A DNA stretch of 36,525 nucleotides, from assembly GCA_947631155.1 (NCBI GenBank), contig CANRKG010000014.1:1-36525 (forward strand). Direction: 5' to 3'. Positions 1 to 7,335 of this stretch are shown here, in pieces; position 1 is the first letter of the stretch, and each line of letters begins with the position of its first letter. This DNA comes from an uncultured Bacilli bacterium (GTDB lineage Bacteria > Bacillota_I > Bacilli_A > RF39 > UBA660). A program made the translations under genes and the position numbers. The notes beneath the pieces were generated by a model. That model was given only the letters and a program-made list of their open reading frames with translations, was not told the origin of the DNA and searched no databases.

Positions 1-1
1 G

Positions 2-3000
2 ATAGTAGCAGGCTCAACAGATGTAACAAGCAATTATAATATTAAATATGTTCAAGGTAACTTAACAATTAATAAAGTAAATGTTGCAACAGGAAGTTGT
101 AAATCAGGATTAATATATAATGGAGGAAGTCAAGATTTACTAAATAAAGTAGTAGGAGTAACCTATTCAGTAGAAAAAGGAACTGATGCAAAAGATTATA
201 CTATAACAGTAACTCCAGATGGAAACCATAAATTTTCAGATAATGCTGCGAACAAAACATTAACATGTTCAATAGCAAAGAAAGATATCACAGTAACATG
301 GTCAGGGTTAGAAACAACATATGATGGACAAACAAAGACACCAACAGCAACAGCAACAACAGATATATCAGGTGAAACAATAGCATTTACAGTAACAGGA
401 GGAGCATCAGCAGCAGGAGATCATAAAGTAACAGCAACATGTAGTAAAGTAACAGGAGGACGAGAATTATGTTCTAATTATAATCCAACACCATTAACTA
501 ACACTTTAAAAATAAAAAAAGCAGAAGCAAAAGAAGGATCTTGTATATCAGGTTTAGAATATATAGGAAGTCCTCGAAACTTAGTAACAGCAGGAACAGG
601 AGTAACGTATTCAAGTACAACAGCAGCAGTATCAGGAACAATTGTAAAAGGAACAGATGCAAAAGATTATACTATAACAGTAACCCCAGATTCTAATCAT
701 GAATTTAAAGATGGAAAAACAACAAAGACATTAACGTGTAAGATAACACCAAAACCAATCACAGTAACATGGTCAGGGTTAGAAACAACATATGATGGAC
801 AAACAAAGACACCAACAGCAACAGCAACAACAGATATATCAGGTGAAACAATAGCATTTACAGTAACAGGAGGAGCATCAGCAGCAGGAGATCATAAAGT
901 AACAGCAACATGTAGTAAAGTAACAGGAGGACGAGAATTATGTTCTAATTATAATCCAACACCATTAACTAACACTTTAAAAATAAAAAAAGCAGAAGCA
1001 AAAGAAGGATCTTGTATATCAGGTTTAGAATATATAGGAAGTCCTCGAAACTTAGTAACAGCAGGAACAGGAGTAACGTATTCAAGTACAACAGCAGCAG
1101 TATCAGGAACAATTGTAAAAGGAACAGATGCAAAAGATTATACTATAACAGTAACCCCAGATTCTAATCATGAATTTAAAGATGGAAAAACAACAAAGAC
1201 ATTAACGTGTAAGATAACACCAAAATCAATTACAGTACCATGGGGGAACCCTGCAACATTTACATATAATGGAACTGCACAAGCACCATCAGTTGGATCG
1301 GCAACGGGAGTACCAGGAGAAACAATAGGCTTTGCAGTATCAGGAGCAAAAAAGGATGCAAACACAACATCAGAATCAACATATACAGCAACAGCAGATT
1401 GTATACATGTAGAAGGAGGGCAAGGACTATGCAGTAACTATAATTTTACTCCAAAAACTAAATCATTCACAATAGAAAAAGCAACACCAACAATAAAACT
1501 TGATCAAACTTCATTAGAAGTTGATGAATCTGCATCAACTACCTTTAATGCAATGGCAAGTGTAAGTGGAACTATTATTGCATCAATAGGACAGCCAATT
1601 GCTACAGTAAGTGGTAATGGTGATGTAAATGCAAATACCAATAAACAAATAACGGTGACAGGAAAAGCAGCAGGATCAGCTGATATAACAGTATCATTTA
1701 CTCCATCAGATGCTAGAAATTATAATTCAGCTTCAACAACTATTCCACTAACAGTATATAAGGTATGGAAAGTAACTTTCCACAATGTTTCAGGAGCTAA
1801 ATTAGATTCAAAAGAGTCTGATATAATTCAATCTTGTAGAATAGATAATGGTAATTGCTCTGTTCCAGTACCTAAGATAACAACTACCGATAATGGGTGG
1901 AATCCACTAGGTTATTCCCACGTTAATAACTCAACTTCTCATATAGATATGTATGAGACTGCAGATTCAATAAGTTATGCAGCCTCAATTCAAGGTTCTA
2001 GTAATACCTATGGTCAATATTCAGATTATTATGCAATAATATATAAATCCCTATCAGTTAGTCTGGAAGCTACAACGGTTGCAGGTGCTAAACCAAGTTA
2101 TACATCAGCATCTTGTGATATATATCCATGGTCTAGTTCAGATAGTAATGATAAAAAATATTGTAATACTACTTTACCTTCTATAAGTGTAACTGGAAGT
2201 GTTAGTAATAAGTATTATGCTACAAATACTACAACCGCATATTCTGATAGTACTTTAACAGAAAACTCTCAATATCAACTTAAAGATGGTTCAAATTATA
2301 CTTTATATGCAATGGCTCAAAAACCAATTAAAGCAACTTTTTCAAATAGCTATAAATATGCTACACTTCCTGAACCTATATCTTGTAATGTGTATGGTAG
2401 TGTCACTTCATGTAACGTAGTATTACCAGATATTACAACAACCAATGAAGGCTTTACTAAAAAATGGAAAAGTGAGACGGGAGTACTTTATACTCCAAAT
2501 GATGAAGAGAATCCACCACTCATTAGTAAAGATACAACTTTCACAACAAATATTACAGATATTGATGGACCACATGTATGTTTATCTTCACAAACACCTA
2601 ATGGAGTTATTGATATTTATAAATCACATGAAAAAAGTGTCTATCATACAACGGTTTTGAAGGTTGTTGATAATGCTAATTATGGTACTACTACTAATTT
2701 TAGTGCATATTTCTCTAAACAACCATCTTATATTGTAGGAGGAAAAACAATTAATGTAAGTATAGATAGTAGTAATGGCAATCGTACCAACAAACGAGTA
2801 GAGTGTGACGGTGTTGTAGGATATGGAACTGAGTATACGTTCAATTATAGTATAATGCCAAATAATTTGCCTCCACCAGGTAAAGCATATTATTCAATAT
2901 CTGATGGTGATTGGAAAGATTCTAGTGGTAATAAATCAGAATATAATGCATTAGTTTTAGGTCTTACCTGGTATGATAGTGCAAGTAGTTATCCTTACAA

Positions 3001-3025
3001 TTCACCATATTCAATTGCATGGTAA
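2..3025 (+). CDS. Large secreted Ig-like repeat surface protein (5' end outside window)
   Basis: The reading frame is open from the first bases, so this is the last 1007 residues of a larger protein. Two domain types alternate. Type A (about 82 aa, roughly 287-532, 758-1003 and 1229-1480) has a TYDG or TYNG motif, GETI and a CSNYN ending, and resembles MBG/YDG-type beta-sandwich repeats. Type B (about 75 aa) carries GSC near its start, KDYTITVTP, and LTC near its end. A Big_2-like domain follows (about 1487-1760), then three C-terminal modules with an SC...C pair and an LP-ITTT-like motif. Each A and B domain has exactly two cysteines, so one disulfide per domain is plausible. No LPXTG motif or C-terminal membrane segment is seen; the protein ends in SIAW. 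A role as adhesin or surface stalk is inferred from architecture only. Thr, Ala, Gly and Val codons end almost always in A up to about 1500, then shift to mixed use. Confidence 0.85.
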   Translation: MVAGSTDVTSNYNIKYVQGNLTINKVNVATGSCKSGLIYNGGSQDLLNKVVGVTYSVEKGTDAKDYTITVTPDGNHKFSDNAANKTLTCSIAKKDITVTWSGLETTYDGQTKTPTATATTDISGETIAFTVTGGASAAGDHKVTATCSKVTGGRELCSNYNPTPLTNTLKIKKAEAKEGSCISGLEYIGSPRNLVTAGTGVTYSSTTAAVSGTIVKGTDAKDYTITVTPDSNHEFKDGKTTKTLTCKITPKPITVTWSGLETTYDGQTKTPTATATTDISGETIAFTVTGGASAAGDHKVTATCSKVTGGRELCSNYNPTPLTNTLKIKKAEAKEGSCISGLEYIGSPRNLVTAGTGVTYSSTTAAVSGTIVKGTDAKDYTITVTPDSNHEFKDGKTTKTLTCKITPKSITVPWGNPATFTYNGTAQAPSVGSATGVPGETIGFAVSGAKKDANTTSESTYTATADCIHVEGGQGLCSNYNFTPKTKSFTIEKATPTIKLDQTSLEVDESASTTFNAMASVSGTIIASIGQPIATVSGNGDVNANTNKQITVTGKAAGSADITVSFTPSDARNYNSASTTIPLTVYKVWKVTFHNVSGAKLDSKESDIIQSCRIDNGNCSVPVPKITTTDNGWNPLGYSHVNNSTSHIDMYETADSISYAASIQGSSNTYGQYSDYYAIIYKSLSVSLEATTVAGAKPSYTSASCDIYPWSSSDSNDKKYCNTTLPSISVTGSVSNKYYATNTTTAYSDSTLTENSQYQLKDGSNYTLYAMAQKPIKATFSNSYKYATLPEPISCNVYGSVTSCNVVLPDITTTNEGFTKKWKSETGVLYTPNDEENPPLISKDTTFTTNITDIDGPHVCLSSQTPNGVIDIYKSHEKSVYHTTVLKVVDNANYGTTTNFSAYFSKQPSYIVGGKTINVSIDSSNGNRTNKRVECDGVVGYGTEYTFNYSIMPNNLPPPGKAYYSISDGDWKDSSGNKSEYNALVLGLTWYDSASSYPYNSPYSIAW
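287..757 (+). repeat. 471-bp tandem repeat, copy 1
   Basis: First copy of a head-to-tail duplication inside the surface-protein gene. It encodes one type A plus one type B domain (157 residues). Aligned by eye to 758-1228 it differs at a single base, C755 versus T1226. Confidence 0.95.
758..1228 (+). repeat. 471-bp tandem repeat, copy 2
   Basis: Second copy, in frame with the first. The type A domain that follows (from 1229) is clearly diverged, so the duplication covers one A+B unit only. Near-identity including silent sites points to recent unequal crossing-over or slippage, or to an assembly duplication. Confidence 0.95.
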
Positions 3026-3048
3026 AAAACAGTTATATAAACCTAATA

Positions 3049-3087
3049 AAAAAGTAAAAGGAAAATATTGCTTTCCTTTTACTTTTT
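3049..3087 (+). terminator. Rho-independent terminator of the surface-protein gene
   Basis: Perfect 16-bp stem, 3049-3064 pairing with 3072-3087, with a 7-nt loop. The T-rich right arm ends in five T. It lies 24 nt after the stop codon. Confidence 0.85.
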
Positions 3088-3106
3088 AATATTTTTATGA
3101 TATAGT
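3078..3106 (+). promoter_or_regulatory. Putative sigma-A promoter, extended -10
   Basis: TTTACT (3078-3083), a 17-nt spacer, then TGA-TATAGT (-10 at 3101-3106, with an extended TG). The -35 box lies in the right arm of the preceding terminator. It would serve the 3147 gene cluster. Confidence 0.5.
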
Positions 3107-3146
3107 TATATCAATAATATAGAAGTAGAATAGAGAGTGGAGTTTT

Positions 3147-3569
3147 ATGATAAATAAATTAAAATACTTAAAATATGTAATTATTTTTATTGTTATAATT
3201 GTACTTATATATGGTTTTTGGTTATTTTATAATAATAATATTGATAGAAGTAATGAATTTCAATATAAAGAGTTAAAAATAACTGGTAAAATTGTTGCAG
3301 ATAAGAAATTTCAAGATTTGGATATTGTTAATATTAAGTCATACAAACGAGGAAAGTTAACTATTATAAGATTGAATATTGTTAATAATACTTCAACTAT
3401 TTATAAAGGTAGAAATGTTAATGCAATTTTTTTAGATAAGAAAAATAAGGTTCTATATAAAGATATTATTCCTTTACAGGATATAGGAATCAAAGAAACT
3501 ATTGTTATTGAAATGTCTTTAGATGAAGATATTGAAGATATTTCAGACTTTTTATTATCAGAAGAATAG
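3147..3569 (+). CDS. Small membrane-anchored extracytoplasmic protein, unknown function
   Basis: 140 residues. One N-terminal membrane helix (about 10-28) is preceded by lysines, predicting an N-in anchor with the rest outside. The outer part has the pattern of a short beta-sandwich: LKITGKIV, then KLTIIRLNIVNNTS, then VNAIFLDKKNKVLYKD. This resembles FxLYD/DUF3426-type domains (strand, N-x-S/T, then a long charged strand), but I cannot assign a family firmly. The start is supported by a GTGGAG ribosome site a few bases upstream. It is first in a run of four same-strand genes, 19 nt before the next. Function is not known. Confidence 0.7.
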   Translation: MINKLKYLKYVIIFIVIIVLIYGFWLFYNNNIDRSNEFQYKELKITGKIVADKKFQDLDIVNIKSYKRGKLTIIRLNIVNNTSTIYKGRNVNAIFLDKKNKVLYKDIIPLQDIGIKETIVIEMSLDEDIEDISDFLLSEE

Positions 3570-3588
3570 GATTAAAGAGGTGTAGTTT

Positions 3589-4059
3589 ATGAATGAATCA
3601 ATGGGTTTATTAAATAAGAATGAAAAAATAAAGAAAAGAATAACAATTATAATTCCAATAGCTATTGTCGTTATTGTTTTAATTTCTGTTTTTGGTATTT
3701 ATAAATATATAGATATTAGTAAGAATGGACCTCTAAGAGATATTAATAATATAATAGAAAAAAAAGAATCTAAATATATATATATTATAAATAATAAAGA
3801 TAAAAAGGAATTAACTGAAGAAATAAAAAACTATTTAGATAAAAAGAAATTGGATTATATTGTTTTAAATTTATCTAAATATTCAGATAAGGAAATCAAT
3901 AAATTAAAAAAAGATATGATTCTAGATGATTATAATTTAAAATGCCCTTCTATAATTTATTTTTATAAGGGTGGTAAAATTACTAGTCTTAGTGGTATGG
4001 TCGACAAAAGTAATGTCGATACATTTATTAATACTATTAAATTAAATATAAAAGATTAA
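3589..4059 (+). CDS. Membrane-anchored thioredoxin-fold-like protein lacking CxxC
   Basis: 156 residues. Basic N-terminus, one membrane helix (about 20-42), then an exported domain. The stretch CPSIIYFYKGGKI followed by SLSGMVDKSNV matches the second half of a thioredoxin fold: residue before cis-Pro, strand, turn with GG, strand, and a terminal helix. The position where the CxxC redox pair should sit, after the strand KYIYIINN, has no cysteines. It therefore cannot be a normal dithiol oxidoreductase; a binding or scaffold role is possible. The ribosome site AAAGAGGTG lies upstream. It sits just before the two membrane glycosyltransferase-like genes and is probably co-transcribed with them. 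The fold assignment is by motif reading only. Confidence 0.6.
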   Translation: MNESMGLLNKNEKIKKRITIIIPIAIVVIVLISVFGIYKYIDISKNGPLRDINNIIEKKESKYIYIINNKDKKELTEEIKNYLDKKKLDYIVLNLSKYSDKEINKLKKDMILDDYNLKCPSIIYFYKGGKITSLSGMVDKSNVDTFINTIKLNIKD

Positions 4060-4081
4060 TAAATGCAAAATAGGTGGTTAT

Positions 4082-5629
4082 ATGTCTTTGAAAAGAAGAA
4101 TTTTAATTTCAATTTTATTGGGATTATATCTTTCTATAGCAACATCTTCTATGACTTGGGATAGAAGTGTTTATATATTTTTTATTGTCAAAACTATTGT
4201 ATTTATATTTTTATTATTTTTTATAATTAAGTATCTTAATAAAATTAAGATACCTAAATATAATGGTAAGATAACTAAGAAAACTTATGTAGGGTGGTTT
4301 ATATATATATTTATAGTAATGTTACTTGCTTTATACATTTATTATCCTAATAACTATAGTAGTGATCCATTAACACATTATCAAGATGCCATAGCAGGTA
4401 TTCATTCAGATTGGCATCCCACTATTTATGTATTTTTATTCTATGGATTGCCAACTTTATTTATTAAAAGTAAACTTATGTGTTCTTTATTTAATATGTT
4501 ATTTATTTCTTTTATACTATTATACTTTTGTAAGTTTTTAGAAAAATATGGATTTAGTAAACTAGTCATAACTATCGTTTTAAGTTTATTTATTTTAAAT
4601 CCTACTTTTGATAGTATGACTATTACTCCAATTAAAGATACAGCTTATTCTTATTGTATATTTTTATTAACATTGTATTTGATAAATATTTATTTTACTA
4701 AGGGGGAATGGCTTAAGAAAAAGCTTAATTTTATAGCCTTTTTAGTAGCATGTTTTGGATTAACCTTTTTTAGGCATAATGGAATAGGAACCTTTATATT
4801 AGTACTAATTCCTATGATATTTATTTTTAAGAATATAAGAAAATTTAGTATATTGGTATTTACCATAATAATAAGTTTAAGATTTATATTTATACCAGTT
4901 ATATATAAATTATGTGGTATAGATAAAGTAACATTTAATTTTAGTGAATCTACTGCCTTATTATTTCATCAAATTTCTTATATTTATAATAATGACGGTG
5001 TCATAACTTCTAAACAATTAAAAACTTTGCAAAAAATGCAAGATTTAAAAACTTTATCTGAGTATTATGATCCTTATAATTATAATACAACAAAGTATGC
5101 TATGCCAAATTATGGTAAATATACTAAGTATATAGAATCTCATAAAAAAGAATTCTTAAATTTATGGTATGAATTAGTTAGTAATAATAAAAAGCTCGCT
5201 GTTAAGTCATATTTTTATCATACATATTGTATTTGGCATATTGATATTAATGTAGCAAAAGTATTAGATGAATATTATAAACAAATTCATTCTGCTAATT
5301 TAGATAGGACAGATGCTCTATATAAAGTTCTCAGTAATATATATTTACAATATCAACATTGGTTTTGTTTAGTTCCATTTATTTTTATAACTGTAGGGAG
5401 TGGTTTATTTTTAATTTTATTTTCTCTATTATATAGTTTTTTTAAAGTTAAAGATAAACTTAAAATGACTTTAATATATCTTCCAGTTTTTTCCAATTTA
5501 TTAATTATGCTAGTTATGATTCCAAGTAAAGAATCACGTTTTGTATATTCAAATTTGATTTGTGCCTTTCCATTAATAATTTTTATATTTTTACTTAATA
5601 ATAGAAAAAATATAAAAGCTAGTTTATAG
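4082..5629 (+). CDS. Polytopic membrane protein, DUF6020/GT-C glycosyltransferase-like
   Basis: 515 residues with roughly 10-12 hydrophobic helices. After the second or third helix an exported loop carries DPLTHYQDAIAG followed by SDWHP. This acidic loop plus HP pattern is typical of DUF6020-type proteins and of GT-C membrane glycosyltransferases that use lipid-linked sugars. Further conserved-looking motifs are LNPTFD, PIKDTAYSY and FFRHNG. The last third has another exported segment and a final pair of helices. The ribosome site AGGTGG precedes the start. The gene lies 14 nt upstream of a same-length paralog. Likely role: adding a sugar or similar group to a surface polymer or glycolipid; substrate unknown. 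The family name is from memory of its motifs. Confidence 0.65.
   Translation: MSLKRRILISILLGLYLSIATSSMTWDRSVYIFFIVKTIVFIFLLFFIIKYLNKIKIPKYNGKITKKTYVGWFIYIFIVMLLALYIYYPNNYSSDPLTHYQDAIAGIHSDWHPTIYVFLFYGLPTLFIKSKLMCSLFNMLFISFILLYFCKFLEKYGFSKLVITIVLSLFILNPTFDSMTITPIKDTAYSYCIFLLTLYLINIYFTKGEWLKKKLNFIAFLVACFGLTFFRHNGIGTFILVLIPMIFIFKNIRKFSILVFTIIISLRFIFIPVIYKLCGIDKVTFNFSESTALLFHQISYIYNNDGVITSKQLKTLQKMQDLKTLSEYYDPYNYNTTKYAMPNYGKYTKYIESHKKEFLNLWYELVSNNKKLAVKSYFYHTYCIWHIDINVAKVLDEYYKQIHSANLDRTDALYKVLSNIYLQYQHWFCLVPFIFITVGSGLFLILFSLLYSFFKVKDKLKMTLIYLPVFSNLLIMLVMIPSKESRFVYSNLICAFPLIIFIFLLNNRKNIKASL
4648..4915 (+). repeat. Shared 268-bp block, copy A (gene-conversion-like)
   Basis: Nearly identical to 6210-6477, with only a few differences seen by eye near the middle, including third-codon positions. 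Flanking parts of the two paralogs are clearly diverged at DNA and protein level. Confidence 0.85.
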
Positions 5630-5643
5630 AAAAGAGGTTTTTT

Positions 5644-7191
5644 ATGGAAAATAAGAAAAAATTAATAATTTCTATTATATTAGGAATATACCTAAGTTTA
5701 GTGACATCACCAGTATAATGGCAATGGTATTTATATATATTTTTTATCTTAAAATCCTACATTTTTTCATACTTATTATTTAAATTAATTGGGTATATTG
5801 ATAAAGTTAATTTATCTAAAAAAAATAATAAAATAACTAAAAAAACATATTTTTATTGGGGAATTTATATTTTAATAATTATGCTTGGCGCTTTATTTGT
5901 TCATTATCCTAATGGTTTTATGTATGATCAAAAAGAACAACTTACACAAGCACTTAGTGGTAATTATAATGATTGGCATCCAGTTATTCATACATTGTTA
6001 TTTTATAGATTACCAACTTTATTTATTAAAAGTAAGATTATGTGTTCTATATTTCAAATGAGTTTAATCTTGATTATTTTATTATACTTTTGTAAGTTTT
6101 TAGAAAAATATGGATTAAATAAATATATAATTACAATTATTTTAAGTTTATTTATTTTAAATCCTACTTTTGATTATATGGCAATAATTCCAGTAAAAGA
6201 TACAGCCTGTTCTTATTGTATATTTTTATTAACATTGTATTTGATAAATATTTATTTTACTAAGGGGGAATGGCTTAAGAAAAAACTCAATTTTATAGCC
6301 TTTTTAGTAGTATGTTTTGGATTAACCTTTTTTAGGCATAATGGAATAGGAACCTTTATATTAGTACTAATTCCTATGATATTTATTTTTAAGAATATAA
6401 GAAAATTTAGTATATTGGTATTTACCATAATAATAAGTTTAAGATTTATATTTATACCAGTTATATATAAATTATGTAATATTTATAAAGTTAATTTTAC
6501 TTTTTCAGAGATTAGTTGTATTATGCTTAATCAATTAACTTATATTTACTATAATAATGGTGATATAAGTGCTGAGGAATTGAAAAAATTAAGTAAAATG
6601 CAAGATCTTGAGATTGTATATCGTGGTGGATATGATCCATATAATTATGATAGTATCAAGTTTGATAGCGATTTTTATACAGTTAAATCGCCTTATATAA
6701 ATACTCATATAAAAGAGTTTTTAAAACTATATTATAATATAATTAAGAAAAATAAAAAAATGACCTTAGATTCTTATTTATATTCGACTTATATGATTTG
6801 GCATGTTAATTTAGATAATGAAAAGGATTTAAGACATTTAAGTTGGGACTATTTTGTTACACCAGATAATAAGTTTGTTGCAAATTATGTGACTATGAAA
6901 ATTAATTTTTGTCATTTTCCCTGGGCACTTGTTTTCTTTGGTTCAGGTATATCGATATTTTTGATAATTTTTTCACTTTGTTATGTATTATGCACTAATA
7001 AAAATAAACTTAAACTATTGCTTATCTATTTACCAGTTTTAACTAATTTGGCAGTAGTTTTTATGATTTTACCTAGTTGGCAAACAAGATTTATTTACCC
7101 TAACTTAGTATGTGCAATTCCACTTATTCTTCTTATGTTTTTAGCAAAAGATAAGAAAAGTATTTCTCATTTAAAATTAAATGAAGAGTAA
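5644..7191 (+). pseudogene. Paralog of the 4082 membrane protein, broken by an in-frame TAA
   Basis: Read through, this frame gives 515 codons, the same length as the upstream paralog. It aligns from the start: ISIILGIYLS versus ISILLGLYLS, then YIFFILK versus YIFFIVK. Codon 25 is TAA (5716-5718), directly followed by TGG-CAA-TGG, where the paralog has a sense codon before TW. A ribosome site (AAGAGG) precedes 5644. The remaining open part can begin at ATG 5881 but would lack the first two membrane helices, and no clear ribosome site lies before it. The downstream part is otherwise intact and keeps the motifs NDWHP, LNPTFD, PVKDTA and FRHNG. The nonsense change is therefore recent, a phase/population variant, or a sequencing error. 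It ends just before a strong terminator. Confidence 0.75.
6210..6477 (+). repeat. Shared 268-bp block, copy B
   Basis: Partner of 4648-4915. It covers the PTM-rich middle of the protein, including the FRHNG motif region. Confidence 0.85.
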
Positions 7192-7268
7192 AATAGAAAA
7201 TTTATTTTTCTTGCCTAATTATAATATAAAATATTTAGAAAACTTTGATAAATTATTGTAAAAAATAG

Positions 7269-7299
7269 TCAAATGCTTTGCAGTTTGATTGTTTTTTTT
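7269..7299 (+). terminator. Rho-independent terminator after the membrane-protein cluster
   Basis: TCAAATGC pairs with GCA plus TTTGA (one bulged G at 7283) around a TTT loop, followed by TTG and a run of eight T. Confidence 0.75.
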
Positions 7300-7306
7300 G
7301 TATAAT
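7278..7306 (+). promoter_or_regulatory. Putative parE promoter
   Basis: The -10 box is a perfect TATAAT (7301-7306). At 17-nt spacing the -35 is TTGCAG (7278-7283), a poor match lying inside the terminator stem. The -10 is credible, the -35 weak. A leader of about 25 nt with GGAGTG precedes the parE ATG. Confidence 0.45.
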
Positions 7307-7335
7307 ATTTATGAATGATAATGGAGTGATAAAAC

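Noticed and set aside
287-1228. CRISPR array or mobile element
   Set aside because: The repeats are 471 bp, contiguous, in frame and coding, with no spacers or transposase.
5881-7191. A genuine shorter membrane protein starting at 5881
   Set aside because: The upstream frame aligns with the paralog back to 5644 with a ribosome site, and 5881 falls inside a membrane helix; a nonsense mutation explains it better.
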